From: Myxococcales bacterium 68-20
GTDB lineage: Bacteria > Myxococcota_A > Polyangia > Polyangiales > Polyangiaceae
DNA: 64,000 nt
Direction: 5' to 3'
Assembly (NCBI GenBank): GCA_001899635.1
Contig: MKVQ01000048.1
Location: 310,001-374,000 of the forward strand
Part shown: piece after piece, positions 9,593 to 18,393 of the stretch
Numbering within the stretch: the stretch's first letter is position 1
Layout: the number at the start of each line of letters is the position of its first letter
Made by a program: the position numbers and the translations under genes
Notes under the pieces: model-generated
Told to the model about the DNA's origin: nothing
Databases searched by the model: none
Seen by the model: only the letters and a program-made list of their open reading frames with translations

Positions 9593-11014
9593 TCAGAAGG
9601 AAACGAGCATCGGCTCGGGGTGATCGCTCTCGTCGGGGTCGGTGGTGCCGAGCTCTCCGTTCAGATTGCTCCCCCAGCAGTGGACGGTGCCTCCCTGGAC
9701 GAGAGCGCAAACGCTCGCGTCGCTCGTCGCGACCTGTACCGCTCGGCCTTTGAAGTTTGCCGCAGGCGTGAGCAGCGCCGAATGCGTCGTCTGGATCGGC
9801 AGCGCCATCCTCCCCTGCTCGTTGCTTCCGCAGCACTGCACCGTACCGTCGGTCATCCGAATGCACGTGATCTCGCGCGCGACGGCAACGCGCTGAGGCC
9901 ACGCCTTGCTATCGACGGGCGCGAGCGCCGGAACAATCTCGCGATCGGGCTTTCCCGTGCAGAGCGCGGTCTTGTCGCTCCGCCCCCAGCAATGGAGCTC
10001 TCCGTTCGCGATCGCGCAGGCGTGAGCCTGTGGGGGCGGCTCGAGAGGGAACGCCTCGGGCTGGAAGTGTTCGGAGATCGCGAAGCTCGTCACGTTCGAG
10101 AGCTCACGGATCTTTCGAGGCGTGATCGTCGGACTGATCGAGGCGATCACGCCGGAGCAGTAGCCCTCGCTCCCCGAGAGAGCGCCCCAGGCCCAGAGCT
10201 CCCCTGTCGTCGTGAGGCCGAGCATCGTGCTCGAGCCCGCCCGAGCCGACGCGATGACGAGCGAGCCGACCTCGGCCAACCCCGGGCTCCCGCTCAGCGA
10301 ATACATCGGGAGCGGCCGCGCGAGCTGTCCGCGATCGGCTTTGCCCCAGCACGAGAGCGTCCCGTCGGTGAGTCGGGCGCAGACGCTTCCATGCCCGACG
10401 TCCACGCGCGTCGCGCTACCAACGCCTGCAGGTTGCACGGGATCCGGATGAGGCTCCCAATCCTGAATCGGCGGGCTCTCCGCGGTGAGCGCGAGCTCGG
10501 AGCTCTTGTTGCCGCCCCAGCAGCGAATGCCGCCATCGTCGAGGCGCGCGCAGCTCGTGTCGGCACCTGCGCTGATCTGAGTGGCACCGGTAACGTCGGC
10601 TACGGGAGGGATCTTCCACGCCACGCCCGCGTCAACGCTCTCCGTCGGCGTCCCGCGTCCGAGGTTGCCGAGCTCGTCCGTGCCCCAGCAATGGACGGTG
10701 CCTTCCGCCATCCGCGCGCAGAAGTGATTGCGCCCCGCAACGATCTCCTTCACGCAAGGACCACCGTCGGTGGCGCAGACGACTTCCTCGTCCTCGGAAC
10801 TGTACGGATCCTTCTCCCGTGCATCAGCCGGAGGTGCCCCGTCGAAAGGCGCGCCGGCCTCGGGAAGGTTGGCTCGATCGCTAGCGTCCTCATCGAGCGC
10901 AGGACGCGAGGACGTGTCGTCGCTGCAGGCAACGATTAGAAGAGAGAGCGCCGTCCCGCACAGGACGAGTCCCTGGAGGGCACGAGAGCGGAAGAGAGCT
11001 CGATTCGATCGCAT
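9593..11014 (-). CDS. RCC1-repeat lipoprotein, copy 1
   Basis: 473 residues, with lipobox SLLIVAC near residue 30 and then an acidic linker. Seven RCC1-type repeats follow, with cores such as FCARMAEGTVHCWG, CARLDDGGIRCWG, CARLTDGTLSCWG, CAIANGELHCWG and CALVQGGTVHCWG. Seven repeats would close a seven-bladed propeller. Most blades carry paired Cys (CA...CWG), suggesting disulfides outside the cytoplasm. RCC1 propellers generally bind proteins or sugars; this one is a predicted lipid-anchored binder with unknown ligand. It sits 6 bp after propeller B and 8 bp before the IgGFc-domain gene. The paralogue at 25709-27067 holds the same place in copy 2; copy 3 lacks it. Confidence 0.82.
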   Translation of the reverse strand: MRSNRALFRSRALQGLVLCGTALSLLIVACSDDTSSRPALDEDASDRANLPEAGAPFDGAPPADAREKDPYSSEDEEVVCATDGGPCVKEIVAGRNHFCARMAEGTVHCWGTDELGNLGRGTPTESVDAGVAWKIPPVADVTGATQISAGADTSCARLDDGGIRCWGGNKSSELALTAESPPIQDWEPHPDPVQPAGVGSATRVDVGHGSVCARLTDGTLSCWGKADRGQLARPLPMYSLSGSPGLAEVGSLVIASARAGSSTMLGLTTTGELWAWGALSGSEGYCSGVIASISPTITPRKIRELSNVTSFAISEHFQPEAFPLEPPPQAHACAIANGELHCWGRSDKTALCTGKPDREIVPALAPVDSKAWPQRVAVAREITCIRMTDGTVQCCGSNEQGRMALPIQTTHSALLTPAANFKGRAVQVATSDASVCALVQGGTVHCWGSNLNGELGTTDPDESDHPEPMLVSF

Positions 11015-11020
11015 AGGAGA

Positions 11021-12229
11021 TCACTTCTTCGCGCGATGAAGCGCGATCCCTTTCCCTACGGCCCAGACCTCGCCGCCCGTCGCGGTCCATACATCGAAGA
11101 ACGGATCGATTACCGGCAACGGTTCGACCTCGGTCGACACCTGGGCGAACCTCTTGCCGTCCCACGTCGCGAGTCGTCCGAATCTGCCGGCCGCCCACAC
11201 ACCGGATGGAGACGCGGCGAGCGCCGTGAAGTCGAGCATCTCGTCGTTCTCGTACGGACTGACCGTCCACGTGAACGTCGCGCCGCCGTCGCTGCTGACC
11301 CCGTGATAGACGCCGCGTCGCGCCCAGGTGCTCATGAGTACGAGCCACACGCTCGTATCGCTCTCGACGGCAGCGCCGAGGATCTGCCCGATCGGGACGT
11401 CCGGAGAGCGCGGGTCGACCGCCGGCAGCACCACGGACTCGAACGTCGTCGACGAGGGCGGCCGTCGAAGGATGGCCTCCTGCGTCGCTCCCCATTCGCC
11501 GTACGGGAGCGTGGCAGCGATCCAGAGACCGCTGCCGGGGGAGCCCCAGACACGCCGATAGCCCGAGGTGTCCTCGAACGAGAGCGGGTCGAGCTCCCAC
11601 TCGGGAGCGCCGTCGCTCGTGGTCGCTCCCGTGAAGTGATAGACGCGTCCCGCAGGCGCCACGCCGTCCGTGCGTGCGCCGACGGCCCAGACGTCGTTCG
11701 CCGAGCTGCCCCATATCGAGGTGATGTGGACATCGCCATCGGCTTCGAGCGGAGCGTTGGCGAACATCACCGCCGCCGACGTCGTGCCGGTACCGCGGTA
11801 GACGCCCTTCGCTCCCGCGGCCCAGATCTCGGTGGGACTGCTCCCCCAGATGCTGCTTATTTCACCGAGCCCGCTGGCGTGGATCTTCCACTCCGTCCCG
11901 TCGAAGCGGAGGATTGCGCCGAACTTCGTTCCCGCCCAGGCGATGCCCGCACCATCCGACCACACCGCCTGGAGCGTCTGATCCTCGGGAAGGACGGTAT
12001 GACAGAAGTCGTCGTCCGAGCACGTGCGCGGTGGCGCATCGGTGGGTGCATCACTCGATGCATCCGGCACGGCTGGCGGACCGCTGTCGGGTCCGGGCGG
12101 AAGCGTCGTCGGCCCCTCCGGGTCGGAAACCGGCCCGTCGTCCCCGTCGGCATTCGCACAAGCCGCTGCGGCGAGGACGGTGATGATGGCAGCGCCGAGC
12201 ACGAGAAGCTGCTTCGACAAGAGGCTCAC
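11021..12229 (-). CDS. Propeller lipoprotein B, copy 1
   Basis: 402 residues from a GTG at 12229, chosen because it has a strong GGAGG-type site, directly precedes a signal peptide (lipobox LAAAAC), and overlaps the previous stop as GTGA. After a Pro/Asp-rich linker comes a CSDDDFCHTVLP motif also found in the other B proteins. About seven blades follow with cores such as IWGSSPTEIWAAG, IWGSSANDVWAVG, VWGSPGSGLWIAA and GEVWAVGKGIALH. The pattern resembles BNR/Kelch-like bacterial propellers. No enzymatic residues are recognisable; a lipid-anchored binding or scaffold role is inferred. Paralogues in the same slot are 27042-28349 and 40652-41905. Confidence 0.75.
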   Translation of the reverse strand: MSLLSKQLLVLGAAIITVLAAAACANADGDDGPVSDPEGPTTLPPGPDSGPPAVPDASSDAPTDAPPRTCSDDDFCHTVLPEDQTLQAVWSDGAGIAWAGTKFGAILRFDGTEWKIHASGLGEISSIWGSSPTEIWAAGAKGVYRGTGTTSAAVMFANAPLEADGDVHITSIWGSSANDVWAVGARTDGVAPAGRVYHFTGATTSDGAPEWELDPLSFEDTSGYRRVWGSPGSGLWIAATLPYGEWGATQEAILRRPPSSTTFESVVLPAVDPRSPDVPIGQILGAAVESDTSVWLVLMSTWARRGVYHGVSSDGGATFTWTVSPYENDEMLDFTALAASPSGVWAAGRFGRLATWDGKRFAQVSTEVEPLPVIDPFFDVWTATGGEVWAVGKGIALHRAKK

Positions 12230-13425
12230 TTCCTTCCTCCACTGACGTTCTTGCCGTCGTAGTGAAGGGCGACGTGGCCGCCGACGATCCAGACGTCGTC
12301 CGGCCCGCTGCCCCATATCCCCGTGAGGAGTGGCTTCTTCTTTCCGGCAGGGAACGCCGCTCGCTGCGGCGTCCACTCGTTGCCGTCGTAGTGGAGAATC
12401 GTCCCGTTCTCTCCCGCCACCCAGATGTTCGTCGCGCTCGTTCCCCAGATCGCATGGAGCGACTCGTTCGTCACCGGCGGGACCATCTCCCATTCCGTCT
12501 GTCCAGCGCGGAGCCGGCGCATCGTGCCTTGATCGCCGACCGCCCAGATGTCATCTGCGCTGCTTCCCCAGATCGCGTGGAGATTGACGAGCGAGTAGAC
12601 CTCGCTCTGCGTCCACTCGAAGCCACCGTCCGCCAGACGCCGGCCGTTCTGTACGAACGCGCGCTGCCAGTCGTTCCCATATCGGTTGTCGCCGATGAGC
12701 CAGAGATTGTCCGGCGTCCCGTAGTAGCCGAAGATCCAGGCCGTCCCCTCGTGAAACTCCCACTTTGGCTCGCCGACGGTCGATGTCGTGAGCTGATTCC
12801 CGGTGAGGAGATAGTTTTGGCCGTCGATCACGGCCTCGTATTGGTACGCGCGCGCACCGACCCGGACCCTGTCGGGCCCGTCGCCCCAAAGCGCCTTGAC
12901 GGGCAGCTCGTAGCGGAGAGGAGCCGGCTGATGCACCCAGCCCGAGCCCGTCTTGCGGTAGATCGTGGAGGTCGTGCTCGCGATCCAGACGTCATTCGGA
13001 CCGCGGCCCCAGATGCTGAGGAATGTATTCTTGACCTCGAGCGGATTCGGCAGCGCCGGGGGAACCGGCGTGCGCGTCCAATTGGCGCCGTCCCAATGAA
13101 TCACGGTCGCGCCGGCCCCGACGGCCCAGACGTCGTTCGGCGAGGCGCCCCAGACCTTCGTCAACGAATAGAGGCTCTCGACGTTCGTCTGCGTCGGGCA
13201 CCACGGGACCTCGCTGCACGGGATGACCTCGTCGACGCAGTTCGGATCACCGGCATCGCAGGTCCCGGGAAGAGAGGCGTCGCTCTGCGGGGCCGGCAGA
13301 GGATTCGACGTCGGAGGAGGACCCTCTCCGTTTTCCGTGCCGGCGCAGCTCGCGAGCACGAACGGAACGAGGAACGTGGCGAGCGCCCCCGTCGACAGGC
13401 CGAGAACAACGCGCGCGCGATTCAT
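12226..13425 (-). CDS. Propeller lipoprotein A, copy 1
   Basis: 399 residues, ATG at 13425 in an ATGA overlap with the Cys-rich gene. Lipobox FVLASC; a Pro-rich linker; a two-Cys motif CSEVPWCPTQT; then about six blades with VWGASPNDVWAVG, IWGRGPNDVWIAS, IWGSSADDIWAVG, IWGTSATNIWVAG and IWGSGPDDVWIVG. Several blades end in a short xxIHWDG or LHYDG turn. It is the tandem partner of propeller B but distinct from it, since each module carries exactly one A and one B. The fold is assigned from repeat pattern; function is unknown. Paralogues are 28346-29533 and 41902-43140. Confidence 0.76.
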   Translation of the reverse strand: MNRARVVLGLSTGALATFLVPFVLASCAGTENGEGPPPTSNPLPAPQSDASLPGTCDAGDPNCVDEVIPCSEVPWCPTQTNVESLYSLTKVWGASPNDVWAVGAGATVIHWDGANWTRTPVPPALPNPLEVKNTFLSIWGRGPNDVWIASTTSTIYRKTGSGWVHQPAPLRYELPVKALWGDGPDRVRVGARAYQYEAVIDGQNYLLTGNQLTTSTVGEPKWEFHEGTAWIFGYYGTPDNLWLIGDNRYGNDWQRAFVQNGRRLADGGFEWTQSEVYSLVNLHAIWGSSADDIWAVGDQGTMRRLRAGQTEWEMVPPVTNESLHAIWGTSATNIWVAGENGTILHYDGNEWTPQRAAFPAGKKKPLLTGIWGSGPDDVWIVGGHVALHYDGKNVSGGRK

Positions 13426-14621
13426 TTCGCCCCCGGATAGTCACAGTCGACCATCAAGCACTTACCGTCGATGCATGGCTGCCCCGCGCCGACGTCACAA
13501 CGCGTCCCGCAGGCGCCGCAGTGGTCCGGATTCATGCGAAGGTCGACTTCGCAGCCATCGGAAGGGTCGCCGTTGCAGTCGGCCCAGCCGTCGGCGCACT
13601 CGGAACCGCATACGCCCTTCGTGCACGTTCGCTTGCCGTGTGGTCCCGGACTCGGACATGAGATGCCGCACGCGCCACACGCATCGACGTCGTTCAAGAG
13701 ATCGACGCATTCGTCCTCGCACAGCACCTTCTTGTCTTTCACGCAGGGAATACCGCAGTACGACTCGTCCCCCTCCGTGATGCACACCTCGTCCTTTCCG
13801 CACTTCTTCCCGCAGGCACCGCAATTCTCCGGTCCGGCGGGGGCCTCGCAACCATCGGAGGCACACCCGAGCGTCGAGATGTCATCGTTGCAGTCGATCC
13901 ACCCCTCGTTGCAGCGAAGATTACCGCACGCGCCCTCACGACAATGGTAGGAGGTGTTGGGGGGCGGGGTGGCGCATTGGCCTGGAGCGGCGTTCGCGGA
14001 GCAGGCGTGATTGCAACTGCCGCAATGGTAGTCGTTGTTCTTCGGGTCGACGCACCCGCCGTTGCACTCGAGCCACCCTGGAGGGCATCCGCACTTGCCG
14101 CCGATGCACGAGACGCCGTCCGGGCAGGCGTTCCCGCAGCTGCCACAGTTCGCGTTGTCGTGGAGCACGTCGATCTCGCAGCCGTCCGCGATCTTGCCGT
14201 TGCAGTTGCGCCAGTCGTTCGGCTCGAAGGGCACCACCGGCGAGTAGCACTGGAGCTCGCAGCCGCCGTCCACGCAGCGCGAGGTCATGTGGAGCGGGAT
14301 GTAGTCGCCACACTTGTTCCCGCACGCGCCGCAGTTGTCGCGGTCACTCATGAGATCGGTCCCGCACTTGTAGGTCGCGGCGCCGACCGGGCCCGAGAGA
14401 CAGGTGCCCAAGCCTTCAGGGCACACGGTGCCGACGCATGCGAGCGGAGCGCTCGGGAGGCTCCCGCTGTCTCCGCCGTCGGGAGTGGGAGTGAAGCTCG
14501 GCGGCCCGCCCGTATCGGTGGCCACGAGCGCGTCGGACTGCGCGCAACTCGCGAGGCCGAAGACGACGATGAGGCCGACGGCGGCGATGGCCGTCATCGG
14601 TTGGAGGTCGGGTCGACGCAT
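13422..14621 (-). CDS. Cys-rich CGxCG-repeat lipoprotein, copy 1
   Basis: 399 residues from the ATG at 14621, the first start giving a signal peptide (lipobox FGLASC). Beyond a Pro-rich linker, Cys-dense units of about 35-50 residues recur with cores DNCGACGNKC, ANCGSCGNAC, ENCGACGKKC, DACGACGISC and DHCGACGTRC. They are interleaved with CNGxxxDGCExD segments that look acidic and possibly metal-binding. The end, GQPCIDGKCLMVDCD, is nearly the same in all three copies. Automated pipelines sometimes give such proteins unrelated enzyme names; nothing enzymatic is visible. The start overlaps the anti-sigma-like gene by 28 bp. An extracellular disulfide-rich stalk or scaffold is plausible but inferred. 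Confidence 0.78.
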   Translation of the reverse strand: MRRPDLQPMTAIAAVGLIVVFGLASCAQSDALVATDTGGPPSFTPTPDGGDSGSLPSAPLACVGTVCPEGLGTCLSGPVGAATYKCGTDLMSDRDNCGACGNKCGDYIPLHMTSRCVDGGCELQCYSPVVPFEPNDWRNCNGKIADGCEIDVLHDNANCGSCGNACPDGVSCIGGKCGCPPGWLECNGGCVDPKNNDYHCGSCNHACSANAAPGQCATPPPNTSYHCREGACGNLRCNEGWIDCNDDISTLGCASDGCEAPAGPENCGACGKKCGKDEVCITEGDESYCGIPCVKDKKVLCEDECVDLLNDVDACGACGISCPSPGPHGKRTCTKGVCGSECADGWADCNGDPSDGCEVDLRMNPDHCGACGTRCDVGAGQPCIDGKCLMVDCDYPGAK

Positions 14622-15391
14622 GAGGAGCGCACCTCGGGCACGAGAGAGGATTTCGGATACATCGCGAGGAACCGCGCCGAGTGCGCGCAGGCCTCGGCGT
14701 GACGCCCGAGCGCGGCGAGCGCGAGCACGCGCTGCGCGGCGAACTCGGGGACGAGCACCCCCTTGGGAAAGCGACGAGCGTGGGCTTCGACGAGCGCGAG
14801 CGCTTGACCAGGCCGACCGGCCTGCAACGCCGAGCTCACCTGCGCGAGCAACGCGAGCTCGGCTTCGAGCGTCCCATCGCTTGGATTGCTCCCATGGGAG
14901 GACGCCGGCTTCGAAGGACGATTCGGTGGCGCATCCGGCAGATCCCGGACGTCGGGCAAGTCCCCCGGCCGGGCGAGCACCGGCGGGTCTTCGTCCGACG
15001 CCACGCTCGGATCGACCACTACGGGTGTCGGCGTCGCGGAAACGACGGGACCGGACGGTGCAGGCGCTCGCGTCGTCGTGGCCGAGTAGGACAAGAACGC
15101 GAGCCCGACCACTGGCACGACGACCGCCAGCGCCTTCCCCCACGGTCCTCGTGCCGGCAGGCCACTCTTCGATGAGGTCGAGCCGGCTTCCCCTCCATCG
15201 TTGCGAGCCGCTGCGGCCCCCGTCGTCGTCGCGAGCGCAGCCGCGAGCCCGGCGGGCAGACGACGGCGCCACGACACGTGCGCCGCGACCGACGCGTCGA
15301 TGCGTTGCGTCGTTTCGGGGGGCAAGGAGCTCGCCACATGGTCGGCGCGCGCGCTCTCGAGGAACCGCGCGAAGTCGTCGTCTTCGCTCAT
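14594..15391 (-). CDS. Membrane TPR protein in anti-sigma position, copy 1
   Basis: 265 residues, ATG in an ATGA overlap with the sigma gene. The N-terminal ~95 residues look cytoplasmic, beginning MSEDDDFARFLESARADHV. One transmembrane helix follows (ALAVVVPVVGLAFLSY, about 98-115), then a Pro/Asp-rich linker containing DLPDAPP and a C-terminal TPR-like helical region (about 190-255: SALQAGRPGQALALVEAHARRF). The location right after an ECF sigma gene suggests an anti-sigma factor, but no HxxxCxxC zinc motif is present, so the sigma-binding mode is uncertain. The external TPR could sense or assemble lipoprotein partners. Paralogues: 30708-31589 and 44426-45238. Confidence 0.65.
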   Translation of the reverse strand: MSEDDDFARFLESARADHVASSLPPETTQRIDASVAAHVSWRRRLPAGLAAALATTTGAAAARNDGGEAGSTSSKSGLPARGPWGKALAVVVPVVGLAFLSYSATTTRAPAPSGPVVSATPTPVVVDPSVASDEDPPVLARPGDLPDVRDLPDAPPNRPSKPASSHGSNPSDGTLEAELALLAQVSSALQAGRPGQALALVEAHARRFPKGVLVPEFAAQRVLALAALGRHAEACAHSARFLAMYPKSSLVPEVRSSCVDPTSNR

Positions 15392-16020
15392 CGTAGTCTC
15401 CACTCGTCGCGCGCCTGCGCCCGCGCCCACGCGACTCGTACCTCTTCGCGCGCAAGACGGAGCCGAGAGGCGACCGTGTTGCTGCTGATCTCGAGGAGCG
15501 TCGCGATCTCCGGCGCGCTGAGCTGCTCGAGCTCGGCGAGGACGAAGACCTCGCGCTTCTCGACGTCGAGCTCGTTCAAGATCTGCTGGAGAAGGGTCAG
15601 GACCTCGGTCTGCTGGGCCGCAACCTCGGGGTTGGCTGCCGCATCGGCGACCACATCGACCTTCTCGTCTTCACCGGCGGGCCCCGCCGTCCGCTTGCGT
15701 CGGTAGTTGCGGGTCACTCGAATCGTGACACCGAACACCCACGACCTCAGTGACGACTCCGCCCGCTCCTCGAACTGATCGACCTTGCCGTAGATCGTGA
15801 GGAACACCTCCTGCACCACATCCTCGAGCGCGTGACGCGGGATGCCCAGGCGAGCGACCCATCGGCCGACCAGCGGGAGAAAGTGCTCATAGAGCGCGCG
15901 AAAGTCGCCTGTCTCCACGGAACCATCCGTGCTGGTAGACCAACCGCGCGACTGCGCAAGCGGGACAATGGCGCCGCCAATCACATCGAGGCTATGTGTT
16001 CCTCGGCGGACGCTCGTCAC
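15388..16020 (-). CDS. ECF-type sigma factor, copy 1
   Basis: 210 residues. Region 2 is near residues 40-110 (HALEDVVQEVFLTIY, then LRSWVFGVTIRVTRNYRR). Region 4 is near 140-195, with EKREVFVLAELEQLSAPEIA and NTVASRLRLAREE as the helix-turn-helix. No region 3 lies between them, as in ECF sigma factors. It leads the copy 1 operon and overlaps the anti-sigma-like gene by 4 bp, so it probably directs transcription of the module, possibly including its own promoter. The start is not certain: a shorter N-terminus beginning around residue 25 is possible. About 100 bp separate it from the kinase gene upstream. Confidence 0.85.
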   Translation of the reverse strand: MTSVRRGTHSLDVIGGAIVPLAQSRGWSTSTDGSVETGDFRALYEHFLPLVGRWVARLGIPRHALEDVVQEVFLTIYGKVDQFEERAESSLRSWVFGVTIRVTRNYRRKRTAGPAGEDEKVDVVADAAANPEVAAQQTEVLTLLQQILNELDVEKREVFVLAELEQLSAPEIATLLEISSNTVASRLRLAREEVRVAWARAQARDEWRLR

Positions 16021-16122
16021 GAATTCGTTCGGCGCGAGCCGATCGTTCGTTTGGCGCTCACGGCAGAGGTCGAGCGCGCGCTCGAGTTTCGGCTCGGGAG
16101 AACGAAGCGTAGCTCGTCGACG

Positions 16123-17628
16123 TCAGAAGACTTCGGAGCGGTCGATGCGCTTCGAGCGCGCAGGCGGCGACGGGATCGGCGCCGCGCCCGGCGACGTCAT
16201 CGCAGCAGGCGGCGGATCGACGGGGAGCGATGCAGTCGTGGTCAGCGACTGCGGTGCGTGCGACGCGGGCACCGGGGCGCCGACCGTCGGGAGGTCCACC
16301 GGGCGAACGGTGGGCGTCGCCGCGGCCGGATCGGGAGGAGGGATCTCGTCGCGGAGCACCGTCTTGCCCGATGCCGCGATGTCGATCGTCTTCGCGGTGG
16401 CGGCGAGCTCGCCGTGCCGGCCGGCCTCGCGCTCGAAGTACATCGAGAGGATCGACCCAGTGAGGAGCAGCACCGCGAGCACGACGCCCCCGGCGACGAG
16501 ACGCGGCCAGAGCCGTCGTTTCCGCGGGACCCCCGCGGCGACGATCGAGCTCTCGATCGTCGGACCGGGCGGAGCCGGCGGCGAGCTTGGCTTCGCCGTC
16601 TCGCTCGCATCCGTCGCCGTGCCATGTGCGCTCGGCGGAGGAAGCGAGATCGAGCCCATCGGCTGCGGTGCCCCCATCCGTTTCTGCAGGATCTCGATTT
16701 GCTCGAGCGCGGTGGCAAAGGCGACCGCCGACTGGAACCGCTCGTCGATCCGCTCCAAGAACGCCCATGAGAAGAGGTCGCTGAGCAGACTCGATGAATC
16801 CGAGCGCCGCGTCGAGAACGGAGTCGGCTCGAAGCGGCAGAGGCGCGCGAAGAGATCCTCGGGGGTATCGCCGTCGAACGGAAACTGACCGGTGAGCAGG
16901 TGGTACGCGATGACCACCAGCGCCCAGACGTCGGCGCGGTGATCGATCGTCTTTCCCCGCGCCTGCTCCGGACTCATGTACGCAGGCGTACCGAGGAGGA
17001 AACCACGAAGCGTGGTGTGCTTCGCGTCGCCCGTCGTGAGCGGAACGCGACGCATCGAGGCACGGAGCTTGGCGATCCCGAAGTCGAGGATCTTGATGAC
17101 CGCCTTGCCCTCCTCATCGACGGTGACGAACACGTTCGATGGCTTGAGGTCACGGTGCACGATGCCCTCGGCGTGGGCGACTTCGATCGCGCGCGCGATC
17201 TGGTGGATGATCGGGACCACCTTCGCGAGCGGCATCGGCCCCGTGCGTGCGAGCCGAGCATCGAGCGACTCTCCGGCGAGCAGCTCCATCACCAGATACG
17301 CGTAGGGGCCGTCCTCCCCGTGATCGGTCACGGAGACGACGTGTCGCGTCTTGCGAGAGAGCTGCGACGCGACCCGCGCCTCGAGGAGGAAGCGGCTGTC
17401 CGCCGACGAACCGTCGCCGTGGAAGACGTCTCGGAGCACGATCTTGATCGCGACTTCTTCTCCGAGCGAGACGTGCCGCGCCGCCCAGACGTCCCCCATC
17501 GCGCCGCTGCCGACCTTACGGCGGAGCTCGTATCGGCCAGCGATGCACATCCCGGGCGCGAGATCGGGCGGGACCGACGAGCGGGGCTCGGGAGCGGCAG
17601 GGCCGAAGATGTCCCTCTCCGTCTTCAT
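16123..17628 (-). CDS. Membrane-anchored Ser/Thr protein kinase
   Basis: 501 residues from the ATG at 17628 (an ATG at 17664 is also in frame). The Hanks-type kinase domain spans about 30-300: Gly-rich loop GSGAMG (40-45), VAIK lysine, catalytic HRDLKPSN, metal-binding DFG and GTPAYMSPEQ. A Pro-rich juxtamembrane stretch, one transmembrane helix (LVAGGVVLAVLLLTGSILS, about 390-410) and a Pro-rich external tail of about 90 residues follow. It lies just upstream of and co-oriented with the copy 1 sigma gene, about 100 bp away. Phosphorylation of the sigma or anti-sigma is conceivable but unproven. All catalytic residues are present, so it should be active. Confidence 0.85.
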   Translation of the reverse strand: MKTERDIFGPAAPEPRSSVPPDLAPGMCIAGRYELRRKVGSGAMGDVWAARHVSLGEEVAIKIVLRDVFHGDGSSADSRFLLEARVASQLSRKTRHVVSVTDHGEDGPYAYLVMELLAGESLDARLARTGPMPLAKVVPIIHQIARAIEVAHAEGIVHRDLKPSNVFVTVDEEGKAVIKILDFGIAKLRASMRRVPLTTGDAKHTTLRGFLLGTPAYMSPEQARGKTIDHRADVWALVVIAYHLLTGQFPFDGDTPEDLFARLCRFEPTPFSTRRSDSSSLLSDLFSWAFLERIDERFQSAVAFATALEQIEILQKRMGAPQPMGSISLPPPSAHGTATDASETAKPSSPPAPPGPTIESSIVAAGVPRKRRLWPRLVAGGVVLAVLLLTGSILSMYFEREAGRHGELAATAKTIDIAASGKTVLRDEIPPPDPAAATPTVRPVDLPTVGAPVPASHAPQSLTTTASLPVDPPPAAMTSPGAAPIPSPPARSKRIDRSEVF

Positions 17629-17724
17629 CCCGATCAGTATACCCAACGGGATGACTTGCACCACCGCACGCCGGTCGCGGCGCCATGGCTCAGGCGCCTA
17701 TCGCGCCGGGTCGTCCTCGAGCGC

Positions 17725-18111
17725 TCAGCGCGCCGCGATACGGAGAATCGCGCCGATCACGATCTGCGCCGCGAAGCCGATTCCTGCGCCCCGCTTCGTC
17801 TGCGGCCCCTTGGCGATGGCCATGACGAGAATGAGGCCGATGCATCCACCGAAGAAACCGGCGAGGAAACCAAGCGCGATATTTCCCTCGACCACCGGGG
17901 GCGCCGGCTGCATCCCGTAGGGCTGCACCGGTGGCCCTCCATAGCCACCAGGAGGCGATGCCCCGAAGCCACCCGGGGGCGGCGCTCCGTAGCCACCGGG
18001 TGGCGGCCCTCCGTAGCCACCTGGCGGCGGCCCTCCGTAGCCACCTGGCGGCGGCCCTCCGTAGCCCCCCGGAGGCGAGCCGCCCGGCGGCGGATTCCAG
18101 TTCTGTGACAT
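17725..18111 (-). CDS. GGYGGPPP-repeat small membrane protein
   Basis: 128 residues. The start at 18111 is set by an AGGAGG-like site. The first ~75 residues are PGGYGGPP repeats of about 8 residues. A C-terminal half follows with two hydrophobic helices (ALGFLAGFFGGCIGLILVMAI and IGFAAQIVIGAILRI). Similar Gly/Pro/Tyr-rich N-termini on small two-helix proteins are widespread in bacteria and usually uncharacterised; such tails can drive multimerisation. It ends about 100 bp from the kinase start on the same strand, so a shared transcript is possible. Function unknown. Confidence 0.7.
   Translation of the reverse strand: MSQNWNPPPGGSPPGGYGGPPPGGYGGPPPGGYGGPPPGGYGAPPPGGFGASPPGGYGGPPVQPYGMQPAPPVVEGNIALGFLAGFFGGCIGLILVMAIAKGPQTKRGAGIGFAAQIVIGAILRIAAR
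17932..18082. repeat. 24-bp tandem repeat coding for GGYGGPPP
   Basis: About five to six imperfect direct repeats of a 24-bp unit (core CCGTAGCCACCTGGCGGCGG) lie within the gene at 17725-18111. The unit length is a multiple of three, so changes in copy number would keep the reading frame. Confidence 0.75.
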
Positions 18112-18393
18112 GCGCGTCCTCCTCTCGAACGGTGTCTGCGAGCGTAGCGGCTCGCCGTCCGGTGACAAGCCAGCACGGCCCTACGCGGATGGGAGGATCT
18201 ACGATGCGTGACGCGCCACTCTTCCCCGCCCCGTGCGGAGCTCCGGTGCATCCAGCCGGCCATCGGCGATGCGAGAGAGGGCCATCGAAACGCAGCTCCT
18301 ATTCCATACCACCAGGGCATCCATCGCCTGTGACGCGACGCGCCGGAGACGTCTGTCTTCTCCACGCTTTCGCGCCCTGCTAAGCAGCACCCG

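Noticed and set aside
13422-14621. Enzyme name such as a tryptophan synthase for the Cys-rich proteins
   Set aside because: No TIM-barrel or catalytic motif is visible; the sequence is signal peptide, linker and Cys repeats.
17932-18082. Tandem repeat as a possible CRISPR array
   Set aside because: Units are contiguous 24-mers without spacers and translate in frame to GGYGGPPP within a gene.
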